Shown here one piece after another: positions 44,503 through 55,559 of a DNA stretch of 64,000 bases (positions are counted from its first letter, which is position 1; each line of letters opens with the position of its first letter). The DNA comes from Coptis chinensis (lineage: Eukaryota; Streptophyta; Magnoliopsida; Ranunculales; Ranunculaceae). Both the position numbers and the translations under genes were made by a program. The notes beneath the pieces are model-generated. The model was given only the letters and a program-made list of their open reading frames with translations, was not told the DNA's origin and ran no database searches. The stretch covers positions 25,331,501 through 25,395,500 of the forward strand of contig CM027382.1 in the NCBI GenBank assembly GCA_015680905.1, written 5' to 3'.

Positions 44503-46514
44503 ATGGCTAGGAGAAAAACTTGTATTAATTTTAGGCGAACACTCTCGAAATAATCCTGGCTTTGACGTCAAGAACGTATGTTTTTGAGACAAACATCCTC
44601 ACCTCGAAACCCGACATTGTCACCACGAAACCTCGATACGGTATAACAAATAAAATATTATACAATTATACTGAGTATAGCGATAGTAGTACCGATGAAG
44701 GATATAATTCTAATAAAAAATTTATTGTTTCTAGTGATATCGATATGTCGAATGAAGGTATCGAGTCTGCAACTATAACCAGCTCTTCTTCCTCAACCTT
44801 GACATCACAAAGGACTAAGATTGATGAACCAGCCTGGCGCCCATCGTATCTTGTTGATGGCTTAGCATGCCATCCTTTTGAGACTGTGACCTCAAAGTTA
44901 GAGCGCAAAATCATGGAAGATAACATCATATGGAGTGGTGGTTTGAATCCTCACTTTCCAAAAAGACCCAACCTAGAAATAGTTAGAGTTGTATACCAAA
45001 TACCAGATATTGTTACTCTTTGACATTATGCTGGATGTAGGAAAGGGACCAGATGCCAAAGTGGTGATACCCAGTCAATCATCATCACTGTTGGGCAACT
45101 CGCTATTGGTTTACGATTCCCTTTGACTGATCTCGATCGAGAAATACTGAACTATTTGACAATCTCTCCTGGCCAAGGCACAGGCAATTTTTGGAGATTG
45201 ATGTATATTTGTAATTATTATAATGCTCATCTTGAACCTGATATGCGGAGATCCCAAAAAATCCGACTAATCGACATTCAAAACCACTATACCTTTGTCA
45301 AACATACTGAAAAAAACAAAGCCGGTTTCAATGAGCCTAATGGTTATTTTTATCCCAAGAAGCGAAGTAACCGACATGGCATCATAAGAGTGAATCAAGA
45401 TAGTGAGTTTAGATGGCCACTCTATCCTCTCATTATATCTGGTCAATGGGACTCATCTGCTTCTATCATTATTCCCTCTTTGGTACACCATGTTTTTAAT
45501 CTTAGAGGTATGTTATCTATGACCCCCTCTCTTGAGACAAAATTTCGACACTCCATCTCGGACCTTATATTTGACTGGCATATCCTTGTGCTTTTGTTTC
45601 AGTACTAAGACATGCGACTTCAAAAAGTCGTGGAGAATCTTCTACAGTAATAATGGATCTTCTAAGAGGCACTGATGAAGAAATATCTGTTAGAACTAGT
45701 GCTGATCAATGTAGCAATCTAGCCTCGAATGTCGATTTACAAGATGTCGACAATTATGTTGCTCCTTTATATACCTTAAAGAGTAATGCGCTTAGAGGTC
45801 AAGATCCTTCACCTCCCCAACCTGTTATACCTTCCAAAACTGCTTCATATTAATTACGGCCTTGTTCGTATGAACAAGGATTTAGAAAAACTTTTGATTC
45901 TTCAGAATTGCTTGTTAATACTCCTCGATGTTATTTTGATTATATGATAAATGGTTTTAAAATGACTAAAGATCTCTTTCCCAAAATCAAACAAGAAGTT
46001 CCAGACTTCTATAATTATCCACTTTTGTAAGATATGTTTGATCACCACTGCTTATTGTACACAGATATAGCATCTCGCATTCCTCGTGGTCAAGACAAAG
46101 CAACTAAATCCATGAACAAGTTTCTGAACACGAAAAAATCAACAGGTAGTAGTTCCTCCAAGGCTCCCACCTCTTCCAAAAAAAAAACATGTCGATACTA
46201 GCCTTCATCAAAAGAAAAGAAAAGAACCTTGTACAATTGAAGCACCACCAACTACGAAGGTATCTAAGATTGCAAAAACTACCACCACTATTGCACCTGT
46301 CTTTGTGCCCTCGAAATCTTCAGCTATTCCAACCACTATTCAACTTACTACTCCATCCTGCTCCTGGTTCCTCTTCTTCATCTTTGTTTTCATTGCTGAT
46401 TTTATTTTACGTAACCAGACGAGAGTTCTGAAATCTGCTTCTCTATTTTCTAATCCCCCGACATCTGGACTCGGAGAAGCTCTTGTTATGAACACAATTA
46501 TTCCTCGATATTGA
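44503..46514 (+). pseudogene. Gypsy-type plant mobile domain protein (antisense ORF of Tat element), frameshifted
   Basis: It opens MARRKTCINFRRTLSK, meets a stop, then continues from 44562: Ser/Thr/Asp-rich N-terminus, EPAWRPSYLVDGLACHPF, then (45123-45608) LNYLTISPGQGTGNFWRLM, HYTFVKHTEKNKAGF, FRWPLYPLII. This layout (SPGQ..P/GNxWR, then a YYF-type and W-P segment) resembles the putative gypsy-type transposon domain PF04195. Later frames (45653-46515) are Ser/Pro/Thr-rich. In Tat-lineage elements such a gene lies between integrase and 3' LTR on the opposite strand, which matches its place relative to the minus-strand pol at 51-56 kb. Function in the family is not established. Several stops break it. 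Confidence 0.55.
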
Positions 46515-46675
46515 TCAGCGATGGCTGAGACTCCACCATGAGCTGAAAATTTCTCCAATTTGTAATATTGATACAATGAGTTGTCTATTTACATCTGAAA
46601 TAGATCTTTTTTGCTCCTTTTGGTTTGTTTATATTTACAATATATCTGTTATTAGCCTTTATCTTTTGCAAATAA

Positions 46676-47600
46676 AATTCGACTCTCGATACCACTCTTT
46701 GAAAAGAAAATTCGACTTTCGATACCCCTCCAATTAAAAGTAGTATCAATTGATACTTAGTAATATTTTGACATGAAAATTCAACTTTCGATACCTGCCA
46801 CTCCAATTAAAGTAGTATCAATTGATACTTAGTAACATTTTGAAATGAAAATTTGACTTTCGATATCACTCCAATTAAAAGCAGTATCAATTGATACTTA
46901 GTAATATTTTGAAATGAAAATTTGACTTTCGATATCACTCCAATTAAAAGCAGTATCAATTGATACTTAGTAACATTTTGAAATGAAAATTCAACTTTTG
47001 ATACCCCTCCAATTAAAAGCAGTGTCAATTGGTACTTAGTAATAGTTTGAAAAGCAAATTCGACTTTCGATACTACTCCAATTGAAAGCAGTATCAATTG
47101 ATATTTAGTAATATTTTGACATGAAAATTCAATTTTCGATACCACTCCAATTAAAGCAGTATCAATTGATACTTAGTAACATTTTGAAATGAAAATTCGA
47201 CTTTCGATACCACTCCAATTAAAAGCAGTATCAATTGATATTTAGTAACATTTTGAAATAAAAATTCGACTTTTGATACAACTCCAATTAAAAGCAGTAT
47301 CAATTGATACTTAATAACATTTTGAAATGAAAATTTGACTTTCGATACCACTCCAATTAAAACCAGTATCAATTAGTACTTAATAATAGTTTGAAAAGCA
47401 AATTCGACTTTCGATACTACTCCAATTAAAAGCAGTATCAATTGATATTTAGTAATATTTTGAAATGAAAATTTGACTTTTGATACCACTCCAATTAAAA
47501 GCAGTATCAATTGGTACTTAGTAATAGTTTGAAAAGAAAATTCAACTTTCGATACTACTCCAATTAAAAGCAGTATCAATTGATACTTAGTTTCGAGATC
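46676..47600. repeat. 69-bp tandem repeat array, about 13 units
   Basis: The unit contains GTATCAATTGATAC (a perfect 14-bp palindrome), ACTTAGTAA, TTTTGAAATGAAAATTCGA and TTTCGATACCACTCCAATT. Period 69 bp, measured between repeated GTATCAATTGATAC sites. Because 69 is divisible by 3 and stops are avoided in one minus frame, the array reads as a periodic 23-residue peptide (LILLLIGVVSKVEFSFQN); I take this as chance. Confidence 0.95.
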
Positions 47601-48060
47601 GACATATCGCTATAGATACCTTTGTCTTTGGACCTTAAATTTTGACCTGGTATCGAGATGAGGATCTACATATCACTAGGATTTTTTGTTTGACCTAGTA
47701 CTGATACCGAATTTGAACTCGTCACCTTGCTTGAATTCAACTTTGGTAATGAACCTTGTAACATTTACTCAATGTAAACATTCATATTAACAATAAATAA
47801 ATTTAACCAACTGGCCCACAACCCAACATGCATTTAAGCTTTATTATCATTTAAACCTAAAAAACTGTCCCGCGGTATATAACCAAGAATTACTTTTTCA
47901 TTAACTTTCATCGTTTTCTTAGTAATCATCATTAAATTCCCTCGTTTTCTTGCTAATCATCATTAAATTAACTCATTTTCTTGCTAATCACCATTAAATC
48001 CCTTCGTTTTTATAATTTTTACTACTATAAAAAGACCATCATTTGCATGATTCTAAACCA
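47601..48060. other. Element 3' region with short tandem repeats
   Basis: Contains one copy of GTATCGAGATGAGGATCTAC (about 47651-47670), which recurs four times at 51230-51416, and three units of about 32 bp with TTTTCTTGCTAATCATCATT at 47910-48005. Tracts between are unremarkable. Confidence 0.6.
48021..48030 (+). promoter_or_regulatory. TATA-like box
   Basis: CTATAAAAAG about 80 bp upstream of the acidic frame at 48104. Predicted from position and sequence only. Confidence 0.3.
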
Positions 48061-48103
48061 TTTTCTGCTATTCTTTTACTGAAAACACTTAACCTAAAAA
48101 AAA

Positions 48104-48365
48104 AATGCCTCCCATTTCAAACTTCCTAACTATTCTTGCTTTCTTTATGGTTTTCCCGGACTTGCCTCGTTAGTCAGACTGTCCTACAACCGAATATTCA
48201 GACGATGAAGAAGAAGAAGAAAAAGAATATGAGGATGAATGGCTTCGAGACCCCTACTGTTATGAAAAAAGTAAAAACGGGTCTTCGACTGATGGTGAGG
48301 ATGAGGATGATGGTGATGATGGTGATGAAGATGAAGATGAGGATGAGGATGACGATGAAGATTAA
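48104..48365 (+). pseudogene. Small acidic ORF with hydrophobic N-terminus, internal stop
   Basis: ATG at 48104, then MPPISNFLTILAFFMVF, a signal-peptide-like stretch, then a TAG at about 48170, then YSDDEEEEEKEYEDEWLRDP and a long Asp/Glu-Gly tail to the TAA at 48363. A TATA-like box lies 80 bp upstream. No family is recognised. Acidic tails arise easily from (GAT/GAA)n, so it may be noncoding. Confidence 0.3.
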
Positions 48366-49036
48366 GACTAATGCTTTCTCTATGTGTAACAACCCTGTGC
48401 TTCTTATGTTGTCTCTTTTAAATAAATTATTATTGCTCTACTTTTGCTTCAATACCAAGTTTTCAGTACAACTCTATGAAATGGCATTTACAATTATCTA
48501 AAAAGAACGAACTTGAAAATCAATACTATTCCCCTGATATAATTGGAACCGAAAAATAAGAAAGAAAAAATTTCTTCTTGTGACATACCTGATATGAAAT
48601 TAACCGACCTAAATAAACAGACTAAGTAAAAATTTCTTCTGGTGAGCAGTTTTATGTCTCAAGTAATTTGGTAATAGTGTACTTATTGACCTTGGTATAT
48701 TCTGAAAGTTCCATAAACTGGTAGGGAGTTCATCCAGAAAAGAAAATCTATAATTCCTGATACGAAAAGAAGTTCAAATTAAGACTGACCGCATCGTCAT
48801 TCATCATCCTGCTTTTGTCTAAGTTTTATAAAGTAATTGTGTTGTACTTGTAATGATTTTGATAAGCTAGATAAGGAAGCCATTTCAAATTGTTTGAATC
48901 CTACTGTGACTATATGCAAAGAGTAGGCCAAACGTAGGCAAAAGTAGACAACAGATAAATGCTTATTGTATAGAAAAATACTATTTTATTTATCTAGGGA
49001 TCTTATATTGTCTCATGATTGCAATTGTATTTTTGT
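48366..49036. other. No gene recognised
   Basis: AT-rich sequence. The last 20 bases (TTGCAATTGTATTTTTGTAG) look like the 3' end of an intron preceding the exon at 49039. Confidence 0.35.
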
Positions 49037-49038
49037 AG

Positions 49039-49322
49039 GATTTTTGCTACTATGCCAATACAATTGTCTTGGTCATGCTTCTCTTGTTTCCAAGAAATGA
49101 AAAGTTTTTCATGGTTTGCTTCTCCTTTGCAGAGGTAGGTATACTGCCACTCTTTACACATTTGCTCTGTATGGATAATTTGCGTAGATCATGTTTTTGA
49201 TGATATAACCTTCTGAATGCTACAACAGGGACCATTGGCGTGGGCGTTGATCGTGTGGCGATGTAGCCTTGTTTTCAATTCTCTCGACAAACTTGTTAGT
49301 GTCTAAATACATCTTTTACCTA
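49039..49322 (+). pseudogene. Fragment of a DUF2838 membrane protein gene (glycerophosphocholine acyltransferase type)
   Basis: Two exons with intron kept. Exon 49039-49134 (after TTTTTGTAG, before GTAGGT) reads [20 protein letters not shown] and [12 protein letters not shown]. Exon 49229-49322 (after ACAACAG, before GTGAGT) reads GPLAWALIVWRCSLVFNSLD, KLVSV, stop, IHLLP. These are conserved transmembrane segments of the plant DUF2838 family, whose yeast and plant members acylate glycerophosphocholine. Phase across the intron is preserved. A Leu codon has become TAA. It lies between arrays belonging to the Tat element, so it was probably captured from genomic DNA. Confidence 0.75.
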
Positions 49323-49430
49323 GTGAGTTCCTCTCTATCAAGCTATCTTTCTTGCTTCGAAGCACTATGTTAGAGTTTGAAGTCTAATAATAAAAAGATG
49401 AATTTTTTATTTTAAATTTTTTTTATTAGG

Positions 49431-50000
49431 TTGGAATTAGAAGAGAAGCCAACTATACTTGCGAATTCTTCAGATGCCGACAATGTTGGTTCTGATGATA
49501 TTGTCTCTTTCGAAGGAATTGAGTCCAGAGAGAAGATCTATGAAAGTGACCAAAGTTGTGAACTGAGACAGATTGCTGCTCATGTGGATACCTTTGTTAA
49601 GGAAGAGATTCAGACTCCAGAAACAGAAAATGTAACCAATGTTATCTCTTTTTCTGCTGATGAAGAGATAGAGAGAGAAATTAAGAATGGATGTACCGAT
49701 ACTTGGGATGTAGCTGAATTGGAAGAAAAAGATTCTCGTAACTTACATGCTCCCGACGCCAGTGTGAACATTGATGAAGGCTCTAGTAGTCAGGATGTGG
49801 TCAAGGAGCCTGAAGTGTTGGAAATTCAGGATAAACAAAAGAAAGAAGAGTCTCCTTCAATTGGGGAATTGCGCGATTCTGGTTTAAATAGGACCCTTGA
49901 AATTCTACCTGCTGTAGAACCTATTCAAGCTCCTCTTTCTCGTTGTCTGGCTGGCCTTGGTGGCACTGCTCCATTGATTGCTCATTTTGATGTTATATAG
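49431..50000 (+). CDS. Hypothetical acidic, Ser/Glu-rich protein fragment
   Basis: Open for 189 codons up to TAG at 49998-50000, preceded by an intron-end-like TTTTTTTATTAG. The protein is highly charged and looks disordered (SSDADNVGSDDIVSFEG, EEIQTPETENVTNVIS, EVLEIQDKQKKEESP), ending AGLGGTAPLIAHFDVI. No domain is recognised. It is about 110 bp after the DUF2838 exon on the same strand but does not look like a continuation of that membrane protein. It could be another captured exon, or part of a gene carried by the retroelement. Confidence 0.4.
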   Translation: MELEEKPTILANSSDADNVGSDDIVSFEGIESREKIYESDQSCELRQIAAHVDTFVKEEIQTPETENVTNVISFSADEEIEREIKNGCTDTWDVAELEEKDSRNLHAPDASVNIDEGSSSQDVVKEPEVLEIQDKQKKEESPSIGELRDSGLNRTLEILPAVEPIQAPLSRCLAGLGGTAPLIAHFDVI

Positions 50001-50890
50001 ACACATTTTGTAAAACTATATTTATAGTCACTGAATTTTTATAGACATTTTTTTGACATTTGAGTTCTAACCAGGTGACGCGGGTTATGGAAATATGAAT
50101 TTACATATGCAAATATGAAGTTACATATGTGCATACAAATTTACATATGCAAATATGAAATTTCATAGACATTTTTTCTGACAGGTGACACAGGTTATGT
50201 AAATATGAATTTTCATATGTAAATATAAATATAAATTTTCTTATGAAAAAAAATTCATATGAAAATTTAAATTTAAATAGGTTAAGAAGACTGTGTAATT
50301 TTATATTGTCATATGTAAATACAAATTTACATAGGATGACGTAAGCCCGGTTTGTCCTTAAGCCGAAATTATAAGTAAAGATTGATGACGTCAGCCCGGT
50401 TTTTACAGGGGTATTTTGGTTTGTTTTGGCTTTAATGTTATATTTTAAATAATAGGGAGGTTTTATGCATGTGTTCGGTTAGAGGGGGTTTTTGTGCAAC
50501 AATTTAAGTAGCAAGGAGATGAAACCCAAAATCTGCTTTGGATTAATGGTTATCCATAGTAAGGACTAAAAAGGAACCTCGTGGTACAAGGTTAAGATAT
50601 GAAGTAAAGTTTAAAAGAGTGGTAAACCTCGTGGCACAAGGTTAAGAAGTATATAGCTAATCTTGCTATCCATGCTTTGGTCTTCAGTACCAATTCAACT
50701 TTCTTGTGTCCTGTGTTGCAGTGAAATACCTATAACATCCTTCCATTCAAATCTTTAATTCTCTACTAGTGCACGACCACTTTTACATAAATTCCAATGA
50801 ACCTATGTAATCAATAAAATTACACTAATCAAATCTATTAATCAAATTTATTAGACTATGTAATGTCTTGAATGGATATAAATATGTATT
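50001..50890. other. Non-coding region with short repeats
   Basis: Runs of ATATGAATTTACATATGC-like words (50090-50340), two copies of GACGT(A/C)AGCCCGGTTT (50339 and 50388), and a direct repeat of AACCTCGTGGNACAAGGTTAAG (about 50575 and 50628). No gene. Confidence 0.5.
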
Positions 50891-50989
50891 AATTAGACAC
50901 CGATCAATACCTTAGGCATTTGCCTCCTTTTACTTTGACCTGGTATCGAGCATACGATACCATATATGCTAAGATTTTCAACACGATCT

Positions 50990-51230
50990 TGACATGATAT
51001 CGCCATTTCTACCAAGAACTGTATTTTTTTACCCGAACTCGACATTGCTGCCAAGAACTGGATTTTTTGACCCGAACTCGACATTGCTGTCAAGAATTAG
51101 ATTTTTTTACCCGAACTTACATTGTTGCCAAGAATTGGATTTTTGACCCAAACTTGACATTGCTGCCAAAAACTGGATTTTTTTACCCGAACTCGACATT
51201 ACTGTCAAGAACTGGATTTTTTGACCTAGA
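50990..51230. repeat. Tandem repeat, about 38-bp unit, about 6 copies
   Basis: Units contain CCCGAACTCGACATTGCTG and CCAAGAACTGGATTTTTT. Lies in the 3' region of the Tat element, next to the integrase end. Confidence 0.85.
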
Positions 51231-51416
51231 ATCGAGATGAGGATCTACAAATCACCAGGGTTTAGGTTTGACCTGGTATCGAGATGAGGATCTACAGATC
51301 ACCAGGGTTTAGGTTTGACCTGGTATCGAGATGAGGATCTACATATCATCAGGGTTTAGGTTTGACCTAGTATCGAGATGAGGATCTACAAATCACCAGG
51401 GTTTTTGATTGACCTG
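51231..51416. repeat. 47-bp tandem repeat, 4 copies
   Basis: Unit ATCGAGATGAGGATCTACA then ATCACCAGGGTTTAGGTTTGAC; starts at 51231, 51278, 51325 and 51372. A diverged single copy lies at about 47651. Confidence 0.9.
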
Positions 51417-51546
51417 TTATCAACATATAATTCTAGAGATACAAGGATCTGTGATATTTGCATAGATATTGCTTTGGGAAATAATAATCTCTTTATTGAA
51501 TGCATAACTTCGAGAAAAAAATACATGATGATACTCAAAATATTTT

Positions 51547-52700
51547 TTATTGATAAAATGCTTTCAAATTGTTTACATTTTGAGGCTTTGGTAATATTAC
51601 ACCTTCAGCTGTTTTTAAGTAGTAAACTCCATTTATCCCCACTTTGTAAATGATGTAAGGCCCATCCCAGCTTGCTGCTAGTTTGCTAGCCCCTTTCTCT
51701 TTGGTTGCTTGAGTAACCACTTTCAAGACCAAATCACCTTCTTGAAAATGTCTTTCTCTCACTTTCTTGTTGAAAGCTTTTCTGAGCTGTCGATGGTGTG
51801 TATCGAGTTTTAATCTTGCTTGATCTCTTGTTTCCTCAAGATTGAGGACTTCTGCTGCCATTACTTCATTATTTTGGCCATTTTTTAGGACTTTGGTTAT
51901 GGATGTCGACACCACCATTTTTATGGGGTTACTGCTTCCATGCCATAAGCTAATGTAAAAGGAGATTCACTAGTGGCCGTTCGAGGTGTCGTTCTATAAG
52001 CCCATAAAACACTGTTTAATTCATCCACCTAGAGATCTTTCTTGTCTTCCAGCTTCTTCTTGATATTATCCATAATGGTTTTATTTGTTGCTTCTGCTTG
52101 CCCGTTAGCCTGAGCATAATATGGCGCAGATGTGAAATGCTTCACCTTGTATGATTCCAAAAAAGCTTTAACTTTTCCTCCTTCGAATTGTGGTTCATTA
52201 TATGATATAATGGCATATGGCAATCCGTATCGACATTTTACTCTTTCAAAAAGAAAATTTATCACATCTTTCTCCTTTATGTGTTGTAAGGCTATGGCTT
52301 CTACCCACTTGGTGAAATAGTCCGTGACCACAAACATGAATCGCCTTTTACCTCTTCTAGGTACTAGAGGTTCGACAATGTCCATGCTCCATAGTGCAAA
52401 AGGCTATGGGTTCGATACACAATGCAACTCTTCAGTTGGAACGTGTATAGGCTTTCCATGTATTTGGCATTGCATGCACTTTTTAGCATAACGAAGACAA
52501 TCTCTTCACATCTGTGGCCAAAAATATCTTTGCCTCGTGATTTTATTTGCCAATGATCTTCCAGCTGAATGGTTTCCATATTCTCCTTCATGGAGTTCTG
52601 CAATGATTAAATGTGCATCCTCATGTGATATACACTTCAGATGTGGACCTCCTGGATTCTTTCGATATAGCTCATTATCAATCAATACATATATTTTCAC
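51547..52700 (-). pseudogene. Tat Gypsy integrase
   Basis: Pieces from right: zinc-binding start (52506-52700: DELYRKNPGGPHLKC, HEGEYGNHSAGRSLANKI, YFWPQM), core (52029-52385: DIVEPLVPRRGKRRFMFVVT, DYFTKWVEAIAL with the first Asp region, YGLPYAIISYNEPQFEG where the second Asp is Tyr (usually DNG), YYAQANGQAEATNKTI with the Glu) and C-terminal part (51547-51918: LKLDTHHRQLRKAFNKKVRE, FQEGDLVLKVV, ASWDGPYIIYKV). Frameshifts lie near 52000 and 52400. The change at the second Asp site alone would inactivate it. Confidence 0.88.
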
Positions 52701-52760
52701 TCCAGACTTGATTCTTTTGGCTTCATTTTTATCCTCAGGTACTTTACCCTTAAGTAAGTA

Positions 52761-53468
52761 TTATATATATGCTTCCATCCATGATGCCCTCAGTGTGTCA
52801 ATTTTCATAATCTCTGGTTCGTCGACATTGATGCTTGGCCTTTCCTGGACGTCGATGTGCAAAGTGCGACCCTCTGTGTTTTCTAGCATCGCTGCCACAT
52901 AAGCTAGGACGTCTGCATGCCTGTTTTCATTTCTATTGAGGTATTGAAGCATTATTTTACTAAAGTCCCTCAACTTAGTTTTTATAAAACTCTAGTATTC
53001 CACCATGTTATCACATTTTGCTGAATATCCTCTATTAATCTGGCTGACAACGAGCATTGAGTCACTAAAGATTGATAATTCTTTCACTTTGAGATATTTG
53101 GCCATCTTGAGCCTAGCGATTAGTGCTTCATGCTCAGCCTCGTTGTTTGATGCATGGAACCCTAACGTTACTGCTGTTTCAAGTCTTTGATTTTCGGGTG
53201 TAACCAATACAACCCCACTGCCACATCCCTTACTCCCAGATGATCCATCTACAAATAATTTCCAACCATTTGTTCCAGCCGATGGATCATCTGAATCGAT
53301 AATATCCTTAGGTTCTTGCAGCGTTGAGAACTCCTCCTCTTCCATGCCCCAACTAGGATCCTCACATGGAAAATTAGTTAAGAAGTCGGCCAATATTTGA
53401 CTTTTCTCTGATACTTGGTTTCGGTATTCAACACCAAATTCGTTTATTAGTACTGACCATTTCGACAT
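52761..53468 (-). pseudogene. Second (archaeal-type) RNase H of Tat element
   Basis: 53468-52992 reads LFVDGSSGSKGCGSGVVLV (first catalytic Asp in VDG), ASNNEAEHEALIARLKMA (Glu), FSDSMLVVSQINRGY (Asp in SDS). A stop near 52990 is followed in another piece by FSKIMLQYLNRNENRHADVL with the last Asp in HAD (52973-52761). This extra RNase H next to integrase is typical of Tat-lineage Gypsy elements. Confidence 0.88.
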
Positions 53469-53561
53469 TCTTCATGATTTGGTAGTTTTTGCTAGAGTTT
53501 GCTTTAATGGGAGATTCATCATAATAATCACAGAGTGTGATTGAAAATATGGCTTCATTAT

Positions 53562-54720
53562 CTAATATGAGAATAAAAGCGCCAAAGCATATTTCTCCAG
53601 TGTCGAATACCGTGTCTCTTCCTCGAGCATTGTTTTGCTTTGAAAATACAATGGTCTTTCAACACCCTTTTCAACTTTTAGCAATACCGAACTTATAGCA
53701 AATTCTGATACAGCCAAATAGAGAAGCAAACTTTCTCCCTCATTTGGCTTTGTAAGCGTCGGCATTTCTTGTAAATATTTCTTTAATTCAGAAAATGCTT
53801 ATTCACATTCTTTATTCTAGCATAATTTAGTATTCTTTTTAAACAACTTGAAAAGCGGCTTACATCGATCAGAAGTTCTGGATATGAATCTGTTGAGCGC
53901 AGCTATTTTACCAGTCAGCCTTTGTATCTGCTTTCTAGTTGTTGGTGATGGCATTTGCTGAAGAGTTCGTATTTGATCAGGATTAGCATTGATGCCTCGC
54001 TTGGTAACGATGTACCCCAAAAATTTGCCAGAACTGACCCCGAAAGTACATTTTTCTGGGTTAAGCTTCATGTTGAATTCTCGCAATATTCGGAGCACAG
54101 TGTCGAGATCCTTCATATGATCTTCAGCTTTCATGGACTTTATGACCATATCGTCAATATAGACCTCGACAATTCGTTTAATGAGCTTATTAAACATCTT
54201 CTCTACTAGCCTTTGATAAGTGGCTCCAATATTTTTCAATCCAAATGACATTCTGATGAAACAATATATACCTCCATTAACGACAAACACCATTTTTAGT
54301 TGGTCTATAATAGTCATTAGAATCTGAAAATTTCCCGAATATCCATCGCAAAAACTAATCAATTCAAAACCAGCTGTTCGATCAACCAACTCATCTATCC
54401 TTGGCATCGGATAATGATATTTAAGACACTTCTTATTTACATCAGTAAAGTCGACGCAAATTTGAACTCTACCATCCTTTTTGGGCACTACTACTATGTT
54501 CGCCACCCACTGAGAATGCTCCACTTTTCTAATTATGCCATTATTTAACATCTTTTGTATCTCAGCTTGCACCACTTCTTTATACATTGGTCTAACCTAT
54601 TGATGCTTTTGATGGACTGGAGTTGCATTTTCTTCCATATTCAGCTTGTGTGAACAGATAGCTGGGTCGATACCAGTGAGGTCCGACATTGACCATGCAA
54701 AAACATCCTGATTCTTTTTC
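53562..54720 (-). pseudogene. Tat Gypsy reverse transcriptase and first RNase H
   Basis: 54720-54600 reads FAWSMSDLTGIDPAICSHKL and 54587-53817 covers the RT: VVPKKDGRVQICVDFTDVNK, HYPMPRIDELVDRTAGFEL, MSFGLKNIGATYQRLVEKMF, VEVYIDDMVIKSM (YIDD active site), GISANP-like GINANPDQIRTLQQM. The Asp of the first catalytic site in the usual FLDAYSGYNQI is kept as CDGYSGNFQI. RNase H follows at 53765-53562 (LLLYLAVSEFAISSVLLKVE, PLYFQSKTM). A stop near 54596 and one near 53815 break the frame. Confidence 0.9.
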
Positions 54721-55026
54721 AAAAATATCAACACCTCATTTCTTATACTTCCAGACATTTATGTACCAATGAGCGTATGACGCTCACTTTCTCCAGTACA
54801 AATATTGATTTTTTGCACCGTCTCTATTATTTTTCTTTCCCAAGGGGGTTTTTTATTTTTTTTAGCTCTTGTGTGAACTTTACCTGCTCATGTATTTGCA
54901 TATCAGTGTTGGTAGGTAAAGCTTGCTGTAACTGCTAGTTAGAGCTTTCCAAGACACCCCCAATGTCTTGACTTTTCCCTTCATCATCCCCTTGACAGTG
55001 ACAAAATTACACTTTTCTTATCCCCC

Positions 55027-55467
55027 CTAATTTCTTGTAAACCATACAGTGGGAAATTTGATTACTTGATAGAATGTACTTGGAACAGCACGCATATCGT
55101 GTATCCACTTTCTACCAAGTATTGCATTATGATCTGAGTGATGCTTTATGACCACGTACTTCGTCATCACTATCTGAGGTCCCGCTATAACTGGCAATTT
55201 TATTTTTCCCACGGGTTTGGTAGAGTTTCCATTAAACCCAAATAAACTGAATTGAGGTGGCTTTAGATGAGTCTCATCAAGACCCATGCCTATGAATGCT
55301 TTCCAAAATAAAATATTCACAGAACTACCACAATCCACAAGTATCTTTTGCACATCATATCTAGAAATACGCAAAGTGATTAATAGTGCATTGTCATGTG
55401 GTAATATCACCTTAGACAGGTTATTTGGTACAAACATAATTGCTCCTGGGATGCTAGCCGATACCAC
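55027..55467 (-). pseudogene. Tat Gypsy protease
   Basis: Retropepsin-like: ILVDCGSSVNILFWKAF with active-site D-C-G-S-S (usually D-G/S-G-S-S), then NAILGRKWIHDMRAVPST, the conserved end of the domain. It is separated from the RT by a Lys/Glu-rich linker with stops and would process Gag-Pol. Confidence 0.88.
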
Positions 55468-55559
55468 ACTCTAACTTACTGGAATAGGCTCGATATTGAC
55501 CTCGAGTACTTCTTTTACTGTTGAAATCTTTCTTATCTTATCTCTCATGACTTTCTTCT

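Noticed and set aside
46807-47579. Minus-strand proteins rich in LILLLIGVVSKVEFSFQ
   Set aside because: These are translations of the 69-bp satellite; the repeat length divisible by three explains the open frame.
48136-48501. Met/Lys-rich frame overlapping the acidic ORF
   Set aside because: It is the same GAT/GAA repeat read in another frame, no motif; kept only the acidic frame as a weak candidate.
52132-52902. Plus-strand frames across the Tat integrase and RNase H
   Set aside because: They are shadows of the minus-strand pol domains, which show clear family motifs.
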